This document shows, one piece after another, positions 7,474 to 15,945 of a stretch of DNA of 64,000 bases. The stretch's first letter is position 1, and every line of letters begins with the position of its first letter. Below the pieces are notes generated by a model. The model worked only from the letters and a program-made list of their open reading frames with translations, did no database searches and had not been told where the DNA came from. A program made the position numbers and the translations under genes. The DNA comes from Gammaproteobacteria bacterium (GTDB taxonomy: Bacteria > Pseudomonadota > Gammaproteobacteria > Pseudomonadales > Pseudohongiellaceae), in the NCBI GenBank assembly GCA_002711845.1, contig PASF01000005.1, positions 62,001 through 126,000 of the forward strand. The letters run 5' to 3'.

Positions 7474-8906
7474 ACTTTGCCCTGCTCAGTCTCGCCATTC
7501 CGCTGTTCTCAGGCCTGCTGCTGTTGCTGTGCGGCCGCGCACTGCGCACCCGCATCACCGGGTTCATCGCCATTGCCAGCACGCTGATCAGCCTCGTCTG
7601 CGCCTGGTTTGCATTGCAGGAGGTGGCCGCCGCCGGCACCAGTCTGCTGCTTAATCTGGGCGGCTGGGAGACCGGACTGGCAATCCGCATGCGCCTGAGC
7701 TCCCTCAGTGCGCTGTTGCTGCTGTTTACGGCGCTGATGCATCTGCTCATTGGTCTGTATGCCGGGCTTAACCGCGCCGGCATTAACCGCGACTTCTGGG
7801 CCCTGAGTTGTTTCCTGCATGGCTCACTGGCAGCCCTGTGGCTGTCGGCGGACCTTTTTAATCTGTATATCACCCTGGAGCTGCTGGGGTTGACGGCCGT
7901 GGCGATGGTGGCGCTGTCGGGCAAAAAGGCCTACCGCCCCGCTGCCCACTACCTGATCCTGTCGCTGGCGGCCTCGTTGTTCTACCTGCTCGGGGTTGCG
8001 CTGCTGTATGGCCGTTACGGCGAGCTGGATGTGTTGCTGCTGGCGCCGCGCACCGAAGCGGACGTCACCACCCGCCTTGCGCTGTTGCTGATGACCACCG
8101 GCCTGATGCTGAAGTCGGCGCTCTGGCCGCTGCACCTGTGGCTGCCGCCTGCCCATGCCAGTGCGCCGACTGCGGTCAGTGCGCTGCTGTCGGGGCTGGT
8201 GGTCAAAGGCCCTCTGTACATTCTCTGGGTGTTATGGAGCGAGGTGGCACCTCCTGCGCTGGCGCAGCAGATTGGCCCGGTGCTGGCCATCGCCGGCATG
8301 ATCGCGCTGACCGCCGGCGGGCTGTCGGCCATGCGCAGCCCCTCCATCAAAACCCTGGTTGCCTATTCTACCGTGGCGCAACTGGGTTACGCACTGATGG
8401 CACTGGGCTTGCTGCTGACCTGGCAGTTACCGCAGATGCATATCGCACTGTGGCTGTTTGTGATTGCGCACGGACTGGCCAAGGCGTCACTGTTCCTGGC
8501 CGCCGGCGAGATGCAGTCGAGCCTGGGCACGCGCCGCGTCGCAGGACTGCGCGGCGCCACACAAACCGTGCCGGTGGCGATGTTCGCCTTTGCGGTTGCC
8601 GGTGGCAGCCTGATCGGCCTGCCGCCCAGCGGCGGCTTTCTGGCCAAATGGGTGTTGCTGGAACCGCTGCTCAGTCAGCCGCAGAACTGGCCCTGGGCGC
8701 TCGGTGTCTTGCTGGGCACACTGGTGTCGGCGGCCTACATTTTTCGTGTGGTGGCCCTGTCATTTGATCGCGCCCGCATTAATCCACCGGATATCAATCC
8801 GGACCGTGTCGGCCACTGGCTGGCCCTGTTGCCGGCTCTGATGGTGTGGGGCATGGCGCTGTCAGGCGAATGGCTGATCCAGTTGCTGGCCGGAGGTGGT
8901 GTATGA
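7470..8906 (+). CDS. mrpD: Mrp antiporter subunit D-like (first NuoL/M/N paralogue)
   Basis: A 478-residue proton-conducting membrane transporter of the NuoL/M/N family. About 14 hydrophobic segments are present. The channel signature is LKSALWPLHLWLPPAHASAPTAVSALLSG near residues 208-236, with the conserved Lys and Pro residues, followed by KTLVAYSTVAQLGYALMALG near 290-310 and GLPPSGGFLAKW near 385. These lysines and acidic residues form the ion path in characterised relatives. ATGA overlaps link it to mrpC and the next paralogue. Whether it carries sodium, potassium or protons cannot be read from sequence. Confidence 0.88.
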   Translation: MNFALLSLAIPLFSGLLLLLCGRALRTRITGFIAIASTLISLVCAWFALQEVAAAGTSLLLNLGGWETGLAIRMRLSSLSALLLLFTALMHLLIGLYAGLNRAGINRDFWALSCFLHGSLAALWLSADLFNLYITLELLGLTAVAMVALSGKKAYRPAAHYLILSLAASLFYLLGVALLYGRYGELDVLLLAPRTEADVTTRLALLLMTTGLMLKSALWPLHLWLPPAHASAPTAVSALLSGLVVKGPLYILWVLWSEVAPPALAQQIGPVLAIAGMIALTAGGLSAMRSPSIKTLVAYSTVAQLGYALMALGLLLTWQLPQMHIALWLFVIAHGLAKASLFLAAGEMQSSLGTRRVAGLRGATQTVPVAMFAFAVAGGSLIGLPPSGGFLAKWVLLEPLLSQPQNWPWALGVLLGTLVSAAYIFRVVALSFDRARINPPDINPDRVGHWLALLPALMVWGMALSGEWLIQLLAGGGV

Positions 8907-10411
8907 CCCTGAGCTGGACCACCTTACTGCCGGTGCTGATCATCCTCAGTTCCCTGATTCCCGGGCTGCTGATTTTTGCCACACCGGAGGCCGCTGCCCG
9001 CAGACGCATTACGCTGAACCTGACCGGTGTCTCGTTAAAGCTGCTACTGGTCGGGCTGATGCTGGCAGGCGTCAGCCAGGGCCTTGAGTTTCGCTTCGAG
9101 TTGACCTTTCTGCCCGGTGCACAACTGGTGCTGCAGGGAGACGCGCTGGCGCTGCAGTTTGTCGCGCTGTCCTCGGTGCTGTGGCTGATGACCACAATCT
9201 ATGCCATTGCATACCTGGAGAACTCCCCGCTGCGCTCGCGCTTCTTTGGTTACTTCAGCCTTTGTGTCAGCACCACCGTCGGCCTGGCACTGGCCGGCAA
9301 CATGATCACGTTCCTGTTGTTCTACGAGTTGCTGACCCTGGCGACCTTCCCGCTGGTGGTCCATCGTGGCACGCCCGAGGCCTTGCGTGCCGGTCGCGTC
9401 TATCTGGCTTATACCCTCGGCGGTGGGGCCTTGCTACTGATGGGCATTGCGCTGTTGCACTCCATTGCCGGCACCCCGGACTTTGTGCCCGGCGGCTACC
9501 TCACGGCCCTGGCTGACGAACATGCCTTCAGCCTGCGCATCGCCTTTGGCCTGATGATCCTCGGCCTCGGCGTCAAGGCTGCGCTGGTGCCACTGCATGG
9601 CTGGCTGCCGCAGGCGATGGTGGCACCGGCACCGGTCAGTGCGCTGTTGCATGCAGTGGCGGTGGTCAAGGCCGGCGCCTTCGGTATCATCCGTGTGGTT
9701 TATGATGTTTATGGCATTGAGGCCACCACCTTGCTGTCGCTGACTCAGCCCTTGATGTGGCTGGCGGCCATCACCATCATCTTTGCCTCGATCCGGGCGC
9801 TGCAGCAGCAGGACATCAAAAAACGACTGGCCTACTCTACCGTAAGCCAGGTCTCTTACATTACCCTCGGCGTGTCTCTGGTCGGGCCCATTGCCGCGGT
9901 TGGCGCGATTGTGCACCTGGTGCATCAGGGCCTGATGAAAGTCACGTTGTTCTTTTGCGCCGGTAACTTCGCCGAAACCCTGGGTATTCACAAGATTCAG
10001 GAGATGGACGGCCTGGGCCAGCGCATGCCCTGGAGCATGGCCGCCTTTACCGTCGGCGCGCTGGGCATGATCGGTGTGCCACCCATCGCCGGTTTCATCA
10101 GCAAGTGGTATCTGATCACCGGTGCCCTGGAGGTCAATCAGCAGTGGGTGCTGCTGGTGCTGGGCGGCTCCGCGCTGCTGAATGCCGCTTACTTTTTACC
10201 GCTGATCTACCGTGGCTGGTTCCGTGCCCCGCCGGCCGGCGGCTGGCATGACAACAATTTTGCCGACCAGCGTTTGGAGACCCACTGGATGTTGTTGCTG
10301 CCACCGCTGATCACCGCGCTGCTGTCCATTCTGGTCGGGGTATTTGCCGGCACCATCTTCAGCCCATTGGGCTGGAGCCAGTTTATCGTCAATCGGGAGT
10401 TTGGCCTGTGA
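8903..10411 (+). CDS. Mrp antiporter NuoL/M-like subunit (second paralogue)
   Basis: A 502-residue proton-conducting transporter-family protein, the most canonical MrpD/NuoM-like of the three in this operon. Motifs are FYELLTLATFPLVVH near residue 140, LGVKAALVPLHGWLPQAMVAPAPVSALLHAVAVVKAG near 227-262, KKRLAYSTVSQVSYI near 310 and GVPPIAGFISKW near 395. The start at ATG 8903 follows GGAGGTGG at 8892-8899 and overlaps the preceding stop by 4 nt. The next gene starts at a GTGA overlap. Confidence 0.88.
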   Translation: MTLSWTTLLPVLIILSSLIPGLLIFATPEAAARRRITLNLTGVSLKLLLVGLMLAGVSQGLEFRFELTFLPGAQLVLQGDALALQFVALSSVLWLMTTIYAIAYLENSPLRSRFFGYFSLCVSTTVGLALAGNMITFLLFYELLTLATFPLVVHRGTPEALRAGRVYLAYTLGGGALLLMGIALLHSIAGTPDFVPGGYLTALADEHAFSLRIAFGLMILGLGVKAALVPLHGWLPQAMVAPAPVSALLHAVAVVKAGAFGIIRVVYDVYGIEATTLLSLTQPLMWLAAITIIFASIRALQQQDIKKRLAYSTVSQVSYITLGVSLVGPIAAVGAIVHLVHQGLMKVTLFFCAGNFAETLGIHKIQEMDGLGQRMPWSMAAFTVGALGMIGVPPIAGFISKWYLITGALEVNQQWVLLVLGGSALLNAAYFLPLIYRGWFRAPPAGGWHDNNFADQRLETHWMLLLPPLITALLSILVGVFAGTIFSPLGWSQFIVNREFGL

Positions 10412-12156
10412 GCGCCTGGATCTGGGCAAGTGTACCGGCCGCGCCGCTGCTGGCGGCGCTGTTGCTGTTCGCCTGCCGGGCGCGCACGCGGGCGCTGGCA
10501 CCGTGGCTGAGCCTGAGTCTGCTGCCAGCCTTGCTGGCCTGTGTCATTGGCGACGCGGCCTTCACCCCGGCCGCGCTTTGGGAAGGCGCCCGCTGGGCGG
10601 CCGACAGCCCGGTGACGCGGCCCTGGCTGGCATTCACTGCGACGTTGTGGGGTATCGCCGGTTACTATGCCGGCTACAGCCAGCGCGATGACGCCGGCCT
10701 GCTGCGCTTCTGGCTGTTCTGGCTCACCGCGCTGAGCGGCAATCTGCTGTTGATCATTGCCCAGGATGCGCTCAGCTTTTATGTCGGCTTCTCGATGATG
10801 AGCCTGTCAGCGTACGGACTGGTCATCCACAGCGGCAAGCCCCAGGCGCGCCGCGCTGGTCGCCTGTACCTGCAATTGGCCGTGCTGGGCGAGGTGCTGT
10901 TGCTGCTGGGGCTGGCGATGCGAGTCCACGCTGCGGACGGTGCATTGCTGTTTGCCGACTGGTCTGCCACCCCGGTGACGCCGGTCAGCGCGGCGCTGCT
11001 GTTAACCGGCCTGGGCCTGAAGGCCGGGTTCTGGCCACTGCACGTATGGTTGCCCCAGGCCCACCCGGTGGCGCCGGCACCGGCCAGTGCCGTGCTGTCC
11101 GGCGCCATGCTGAAGGCCGGCATTCTGGGGTTGTGGCAGTTCCTGCCCGGCGCCCTGCCGGAGGCCGACAATGGCGTTCTGTCGGCCTGGGCGACGCCGG
11201 TGATGGCCATCGCCGTGATCAGTATCGTCCTGGCCGCTGTTTTCGGTCTGACGCGCAATGACGCGAAGCAGGCGCTGGCGTATTCCTCGGTCAGCCAGAT
11301 GGGCTTCCTGCTGTTCCTGATTGCGCTGGGCTGGCTGCTGCCCGGGCAACGCGCAACCATCGGCGTCGCACTGACGCTGTATGCCGTGCATCACGCGTTT
11401 GCCAAAGGCGCGCTGTTTATGGCGGCCAATGTGGTCAAGGCCGGCGGCGCACCTTTGCGCCTGCATCAAGGCTGGCTGGTCGTTGCCATTGGCTTGCCGG
11501 CGCTGGCACTGGCCGGCCTGCCACTGAGCAGCGGCGCGGCCGCCAAGACGGCGCTGAAAGCCATGCTGGAAGACCCCGCCCTGTCACACTGGCTGGTCTG
11601 GTTGCAGATCGGCGCACTGGGCACAACCCTGGTGGTGGCCCGTGCCTGCTACCTGTTATGGCAGTTGTGGCAAAAGGCCGGGGAGAAGCCCGCAGGCCCT
11701 GACATGCCCCTGGCGGCCGTGCTCGCCTGGCTGATACTGTGTGCGGCATCAGTGAGCCTGCCCTGGCTGTGGCCGCTGATGCAACCTGCCGCCGTCGACA
11801 GTCTGCCGCTGTACAAGTGGCAGGAACTGGGCTGGCCGATCGGCGTTGGCGTGCTGCTGGCCGTCCTGGCATGGCGTTACCACTGGCAGGCGCCGTCCGC
11901 CCTGCAGCGTCAGCATACGCCATTGCTGCACCTGTCTCTGGGCCTGAAACGTCGACTGAATCAAGCTTTGCTGCCGTCATTTACGCTAACATGGTTAGAT
12001 CGCGACTGGCGAAGGCATGAACGGCGCTGGAGCCGTTTCTGGCAGGGACACACGGTTAACCGGAGTGCCACGCTGTTGCTGATATTCATGATTGTTGCCG
12101 GACTGACCATTTTCCGACCATCCGATTTGCAGGAGCTTTTGTCATGGCTACAGTAA
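10408..12156 (+). CDS. Mrp antiporter NuoL/M-like subunit (third paralogue)
   Basis: A 582-residue NuoL/M/N-family membrane protein, longer than its two neighbours because of a C-terminal extension (about residues 490-582). The extension includes a charged stretch (TWLDRDWRRHERRWSRFW) and a final hydrophobic segment. The core motif LGLKAGFWPLHVWLPQAHPVAPAPASAVLSG lies near residues 203-233, and KQALAYSSVSQMGFLL near 288. It starts at GTG 10408 (GTGA overlap). The last segment resembles the terminal helix of NuoL/MrpA-type subunits, so this protein may stand in for the antiporter half of MrpA. Its end overlaps the beta-CASP gene by 13 nt. Confidence 0.85.
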   Translation: MSAWIWASVPAAPLLAALLLFACRARTRALAPWLSLSLLPALLACVIGDAAFTPAALWEGARWAADSPVTRPWLAFTATLWGIAGYYAGYSQRDDAGLLRFWLFWLTALSGNLLLIIAQDALSFYVGFSMMSLSAYGLVIHSGKPQARRAGRLYLQLAVLGEVLLLLGLAMRVHAADGALLFADWSATPVTPVSAALLLTGLGLKAGFWPLHVWLPQAHPVAPAPASAVLSGAMLKAGILGLWQFLPGALPEADNGVLSAWATPVMAIAVISIVLAAVFGLTRNDAKQALAYSSVSQMGFLLFLIALGWLLPGQRATIGVALTLYAVHHAFAKGALFMAANVVKAGGAPLRLHQGWLVVAIGLPALALAGLPLSSGAAAKTALKAMLEDPALSHWLVWLQIGALGTTLVVARACYLLWQLWQKAGEKPAGPDMPLAAVLAWLILCAASVSLPWLWPLMQPAAVDSLPLYKWQELGWPIGVGVLLAVLAWRYHWQAPSALQRQHTPLLHLSLGLKRRLNQALLPSFTLTWLDRDWRRHERRWSRFWQGHTVNRSATLLLIFMIVAGLTIFRPSDLQELLSWLQ

Positions 12157-13547
12157 CCTTTCACGGCGCTGCGCAGGAAGTGACCGGATCCTGTCACCTG
12201 ATTGAGTCGCCGGCGCTGGGCCGGGTGTTGCTTGACTGCGGCATGCACCAGGGCGGCGATGCCGTCGAGCGTGTGCAGGACGAAACGTTTGCCTTTACGC
12301 CTGCCGAGATCGACGCGGTGGTGTTGTCACATGGCCATCTCGACCATTCCGGCATGCTGCCGAAGCTGGTCAGTCAGGGTTTCAGTGGACCGATCTACTG
12401 TACGCAATCGACCCGTCACCTGCTGCGCATCCTGTTCGAAGATGCCCTCAGTCTGTACGAACGCGACCTGGAACGGGAGAATCTGCGTCGCCAGCGCAGC
12501 GGCCGGCCGCTGATCGAACCGGAGTACACAGCAAAGGATGTGGAAGCGACGCTGAAACAGTGTCAGGGCCAGCCCTATCGCACCCGGGTCGACATCGGTG
12601 CGCAGGCCAGTGTGCGCTTCCTGGATGCCGGGCATATCCTCGGCTCAGCCATCGTGGAGCTGACACTCACGGAACAGGGCCAGGACAAGGTACTGGTGTT
12701 TTCCGGCGACCTGGGCAACCGGCATTCCGCCCTGATGAACGACCCAGCGTCACCGACACGTGCCGACCTGGTGATGATGGAGGGCACCTATGGCAATCGG
12801 GATCACCGCTCGCATGAACAGACCCTGGACCAGTTCCGCGAGGTGTTGGCCGAGACCTGGGCGCGCGGCGGCAATGTGATGATTCCGGCATTTGCCATTG
12901 GTCGCACCCAGGAGCTGATTTTTCACCTGGGCTGCCTGCATCAAGCGGGTGAACTGGACGACTGGCAGGTATTTCTGGACAGCCCCATGGCGATTGAAGT
13001 GACGGAAGTGTATGACCGCTGGCTGCACATCATGGACGACGAGGACATCCGCTGCCTGACCGAGTCCGGCCGCGACTCACTGGCCAAATTTCTGCCCAGT
13101 CTCAAGCTGTGCCGCAGCGCCGAAGAGTCCATGGCCATCAACAAGATCAAGCAGGGCGCCATCATCATCGCGGGCAGTGGCATGTGTACGGGTGGCCGCA
13201 TCCGGCATCACTTCAAGCACCGCATCTGGCGCGAAGAAAACACCATCATCTTTATCGGGTTTCAGGCGCAGGGCACCCTGGGGCGGCTGCTGGTTGATGG
13301 CAAGCAGGACATCAGGATGTTCGGCGACGAATTCAGGGTCCGGGCCCGCATCGAAACAATCGGCGGCCTCTCCGCCCATGCCGGCCAGCGCGAGCTGATC
13401 GAGTGGGCGGCGGCGTTCAGTGGCAAACCCAAACTGATCCTGGTGCATGGTGAAGCATCGGCGCTGGACGCGCTGTCGCAGAAGCTGTGGCTGGATCAGG
13501 GTATTCGCTGCGAGATCCCAGCACGGGGCAGCTGTATCGCGTTCTAA
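12144..13547 (+). CDS. Beta-CASP metallo-beta-lactamase-fold RNA-processing enzyme
   Basis: A 467-residue zinc-dependent hydrolase of the CPSF73/Ysh1-like branch. The metal-binding motif SHGHLDHSG (HxHxDH) is near residues 59-67, DAGHILGSA near 160, FSGDLG near 188, then the beta-CASP domain and the RMMBL end with SGMCTGGR near 348 and GLSAHAGQRE near 410. Relatives are RNA endo- or exonucleases. The ATG follows AGGAG at 12130-12134 and overlaps the last antiporter gene by 13 nt, so it is translated with that operon. It meets the PRPP synthase gene tail to tail with overlapping stop codons. The substrate is unknown. Confidence 0.88.
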   Translation: MATVTFHGAAQEVTGSCHLIESPALGRVLLDCGMHQGGDAVERVQDETFAFTPAEIDAVVLSHGHLDHSGMLPKLVSQGFSGPIYCTQSTRHLLRILFEDALSLYERDLERENLRRQRSGRPLIEPEYTAKDVEATLKQCQGQPYRTRVDIGAQASVRFLDAGHILGSAIVELTLTEQGQDKVLVFSGDLGNRHSALMNDPASPTRADLVMMEGTYGNRDHRSHEQTLDQFREVLAETWARGGNVMIPAFAIGRTQELIFHLGCLHQAGELDDWQVFLDSPMAIEVTEVYDRWLHIMDDEDIRCLTESGRDSLAKFLPSLKLCRSAEESMAINKIKQGAIIIAGSGMCTGGRIRHHFKHRIWREENTIIFIGFQAQGTLGRLLVDGKQDIRMFGDEFRVRARIETIGGLSAHAGQRELIEWAAAFSGKPKLILVHGEASALDALSQKLWLDQGIRCEIPARGSCIAF

Positions 13548-14422
13548 CCCTGCAACAAAGCGTCGGCTATCAGCGGTGCCAGGTCGATGGCGTTACTGAC
13601 GTCGGCGATGCTGTTGCTGGTGACCACCTGCAGGTCATGCTGTTGCATGTCGGCCAGCGCGCCGTCGGCGAAAACGCCGTGCACCGCCAGACAGACCGGC
13701 GCGCACAGCCCGGCTGCCCGCAGATGCGAGGCTGTCTGAATCATGGTTTTACCAGTGCTGATGATGTCGTCGACCAGCACCGGTGTGTACCCGCGGTAGC
13801 GATCAACATGCGGCAGCGAAACCGATACACTGCGATCACCCAACCGGGTTTTCTGCAGCACTTCCCAGGGGCAGCCCGCCAGCTTCGCAACATTCGCGGC
13901 CCATTGCTCCGATTCGCTGTCCGGACCGATGACCAGCGGCTGATGGATGTTGGCCCTGATCCAGTCGGCCATGGGGACCACGGCGGTGAGTGACCGGGCC
14001 GGTATCGAGTAGATCTGCGCCAGGTCGCTGATGCGGTGCAAGTGCGGGTCCACAGTCAGCAGCCAGTCCAGGTGGTCGCTGAGCAGCCTTGCAAAATAGT
14101 GTGACGTGATACCTTCGCCAGCCTTGAAGCGCCTGTCCTGACGCATGTAGGCCAGGTACGGTGCAATCAGGCCGATACGCCGGGCACCCAGGTCACGCAG
14201 CGTGTCAGCCAGCAGCAACAGTGGCATGAGTTTGCTGTCGGGCTGATGCAGCTGACACAGAATCGCCACGTCGCAGTCGCGGACGTCACTGTCGATACGA
14301 ATGTAACTTTCGCCGTCCGGGAACCGCCGCATGTCCAGATTACCCGGTTGCCAACCGGTGGCGGCCAGCAACCGGCTGCCAAAGTGTATCTGCTCGGGAA
14401 AACTGAAAAGCAACGTCGTCAT
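13544..14422 (-). CDS. Ribose-phosphate pyrophosphokinase (PRPP synthase) homologue
   Basis: A 292-residue PRPP-synthase-family protein, shorter than the roughly 315-residue housekeeping Prs and closer to archaeal-type or secondary bacterial forms. Motifs are RRFPDGESYIRI near residues 32-43, YLAYMRQDRRF near 88-98, VDPHLHR near 119-125 (metal and nucleotide contact) and the PRPP loop VLVDDIISTGKT near 208-219. It is the last gene of a three-gene run, and its ATG overlaps the phosphorylase stop by 4 nt. The expected reaction is ribose 5-phosphate plus ATP to PRPP plus AMP. In this setting it may serve a catabolic or salvage route rather than general supply; that is inference. Confidence 0.85.
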   Translation of the reverse strand: MTTLLFSFPEQIHFGSRLLAATGWQPGNLDMRRFPDGESYIRIDSDVRDCDVAILCQLHQPDSKLMPLLLLADTLRDLGARRIGLIAPYLAYMRQDRRFKAGEGITSHYFARLLSDHLDWLLTVDPHLHRISDLAQIYSIPARSLTAVVPMADWIRANIHQPLVIGPDSESEQWAANVAKLAGCPWEVLQKTRLGDRSVSVSLPHVDRYRGYTPVLVDDIISTGKTMIQTASHLRAAGLCAPVCLAVHGVFADGALADMQQHDLQVVTSNSIADVSNAIDLAPLIADALLQG

Positions 14423-15930
14423 ACAATTTCCGCCTCTATATGGACAACGTCCGGGTGCGACTGGTAAAAATCCAGCGCGTACTCAAGTTCGCCGGCAGCC
14501 TCCGCGTGCAGCGTCATCAGCACGCTGCCGGGTTCCACTACATCGCCGACGCTGACGTGCAGATAGACGCCGGCGGCAGGCGAACTGGGTGCCCCCGCCA
14601 GGCTCGCCAGTCTGGACATCACCCGATTGTTGATCATGGCAATGACACCGGCCCGTGCGGCAACAATATCGTGCGTGAAAGCGGCGACCGGCAGTTTTTT
14701 CAACGCGCCCTGCGCCAGACAGATGGCCTCAAACTTGTTCCAGGCAGCGCCGCTGTCCAGCGTCTGCTGCGCCAGCTGCAGACAGTGATCAGCACTGCCC
14801 AGCCCGCCCATCTCCAGCAATGCGGCGGCCAGCGTCAGTGACCGTTCACGCAGATCCGCCGGCGCACCAGGCTCGTTGCGCAACACCGCCAACAGGTCGG
14901 CAGCTTCCAGGGCCGGCCCGATGCCGCGACCGACCGGTTGGCTGCCGTTGCTGAACAGCACGTTGATGGTCAGGCCCAGTGCCTCGCCGGTTTGGCGCAA
15001 CCGATCCGCCAGGGTGTTGGCCAACGCGGTGCTGCGCACCTTGGCGGTGGCACCGACAGGAATGTCGATCAGCACGTGGGTGGAGCCGGCAGCGACCTTC
15101 TTGGAAATCACCGAGGCCACCAGCTGCCCCTCACTGTCCAGGTCCAGCGCCCGCTCAACGCGGATGATCACGTCGTCGGTAGGGCTCAGCGACACTGAAC
15201 CGCCCCAGGCCAGGCACGCACCCTGCTGTTCGACAACGGCGCGCATCTGGTCAAACGCCAGCCTGACATGGGTCAGCGTCTCCATGGTGTCGGCGGTACC
15301 GGCCGGTGAGGTGATGGCGCGCGATGACGTCTTGGGCATGACCAGGCCATTGGCTGCCACAATCGCCACCACGATCGGCGTTGTCCGGTTGCCGGGCAAG
15401 CCGCCAACACAATGTTTATCGACGATGATGCGGCCCTTGCCCCACTCAAACCGCCGCCCGACATCGACCATGGCGCGGGTGATGGCAATGGTCTCCGCCA
15501 GATTCAGGTTGTTGGCTGCACAGGCAGTGACATAGGCGGACATCTGAATGTCAGAATAGCGGCCCTGGCTGATGTCGCTGATGATACTGTGCGCGCCCTC
15601 GGCTGATATCGTTTTCCCGTACAGTTTGCCCCGCACCACGCTCATCGAATCGACCGGCGGTGCATGGCGAAAGAACGCCTTGTCGCCTTCACTGGCGCCC
15701 AGCAGACGCCAGGCTGCTTCACTCAGGGCAGCCTTTTCATGACTGAGGAAATCGCCGGTGACGATATTGAGCGTCGCGATGATGCTGGTCTGGCCGGTGC
15801 AAACTTCCACCCGCCCTTGCGCATCAAAACCCTCGGAATGGCAGACATGACAATCCTCCCGCATGTAAACCACAGGCTCCTGGTGCGTATCGATGCCCGC
15901 GCGGGTGAGGTAGAGGAAATTTCTGTTCAT
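14419..15930 (-). CDS. AMP phosphorylase-like / long-form thymidine phosphorylase
   Basis: A 503-residue member of the nucleoside-phosphorylase family (class II glycosyltransferase fold). It has an extra N-terminal domain of about 85 residues, as in archaeal AMP phosphorylases and the bacterial 'putative thymidine phosphorylase' long form. The phosphate/substrate loop reads VDKHCVGGLPGNRTTP near residues 168-183, and PKTSSRAITSPAGTADTME follows near 200. Both are closer to AMP phosphorylases (KTSSRAIT, PGN) than to E. coli DeoA (KLSGRGLG, GDK). Known relatives split NMPs with phosphate to ribose 1,5-bisphosphate and base. The gene lies between a phosphoketolase homologue (15 nt gap) and prs (4 nt overlap). 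Confidence 0.85.
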   Translation of the reverse strand: MNRNFLYLTRAGIDTHQEPVVYMREDCHVCHSEGFDAQGRVEVCTGQTSIIATLNIVTGDFLSHEKAALSEAAWRLLGASEGDKAFFRHAPPVDSMSVVRGKLYGKTISAEGAHSIISDISQGRYSDIQMSAYVTACAANNLNLAETIAITRAMVDVGRRFEWGKGRIIVDKHCVGGLPGNRTTPIVVAIVAANGLVMPKTSSRAITSPAGTADTMETLTHVRLAFDQMRAVVEQQGACLAWGGSVSLSPTDDVIIRVERALDLDSEGQLVASVISKKVAAGSTHVLIDIPVGATAKVRSTALANTLADRLRQTGEALGLTINVLFSNGSQPVGRGIGPALEAADLLAVLRNEPGAPADLRERSLTLAAALLEMGGLGSADHCLQLAQQTLDSGAAWNKFEAICLAQGALKKLPVAAFTHDIVAARAGVIAMINNRVMSRLASLAGAPSSPAAGVYLHVSVGDVVEPGSVLMTLHAEAAGELEYALDFYQSHPDVVHIEAEIV

Positions 15931-15945
15931 GGTGTCATGGCATTC

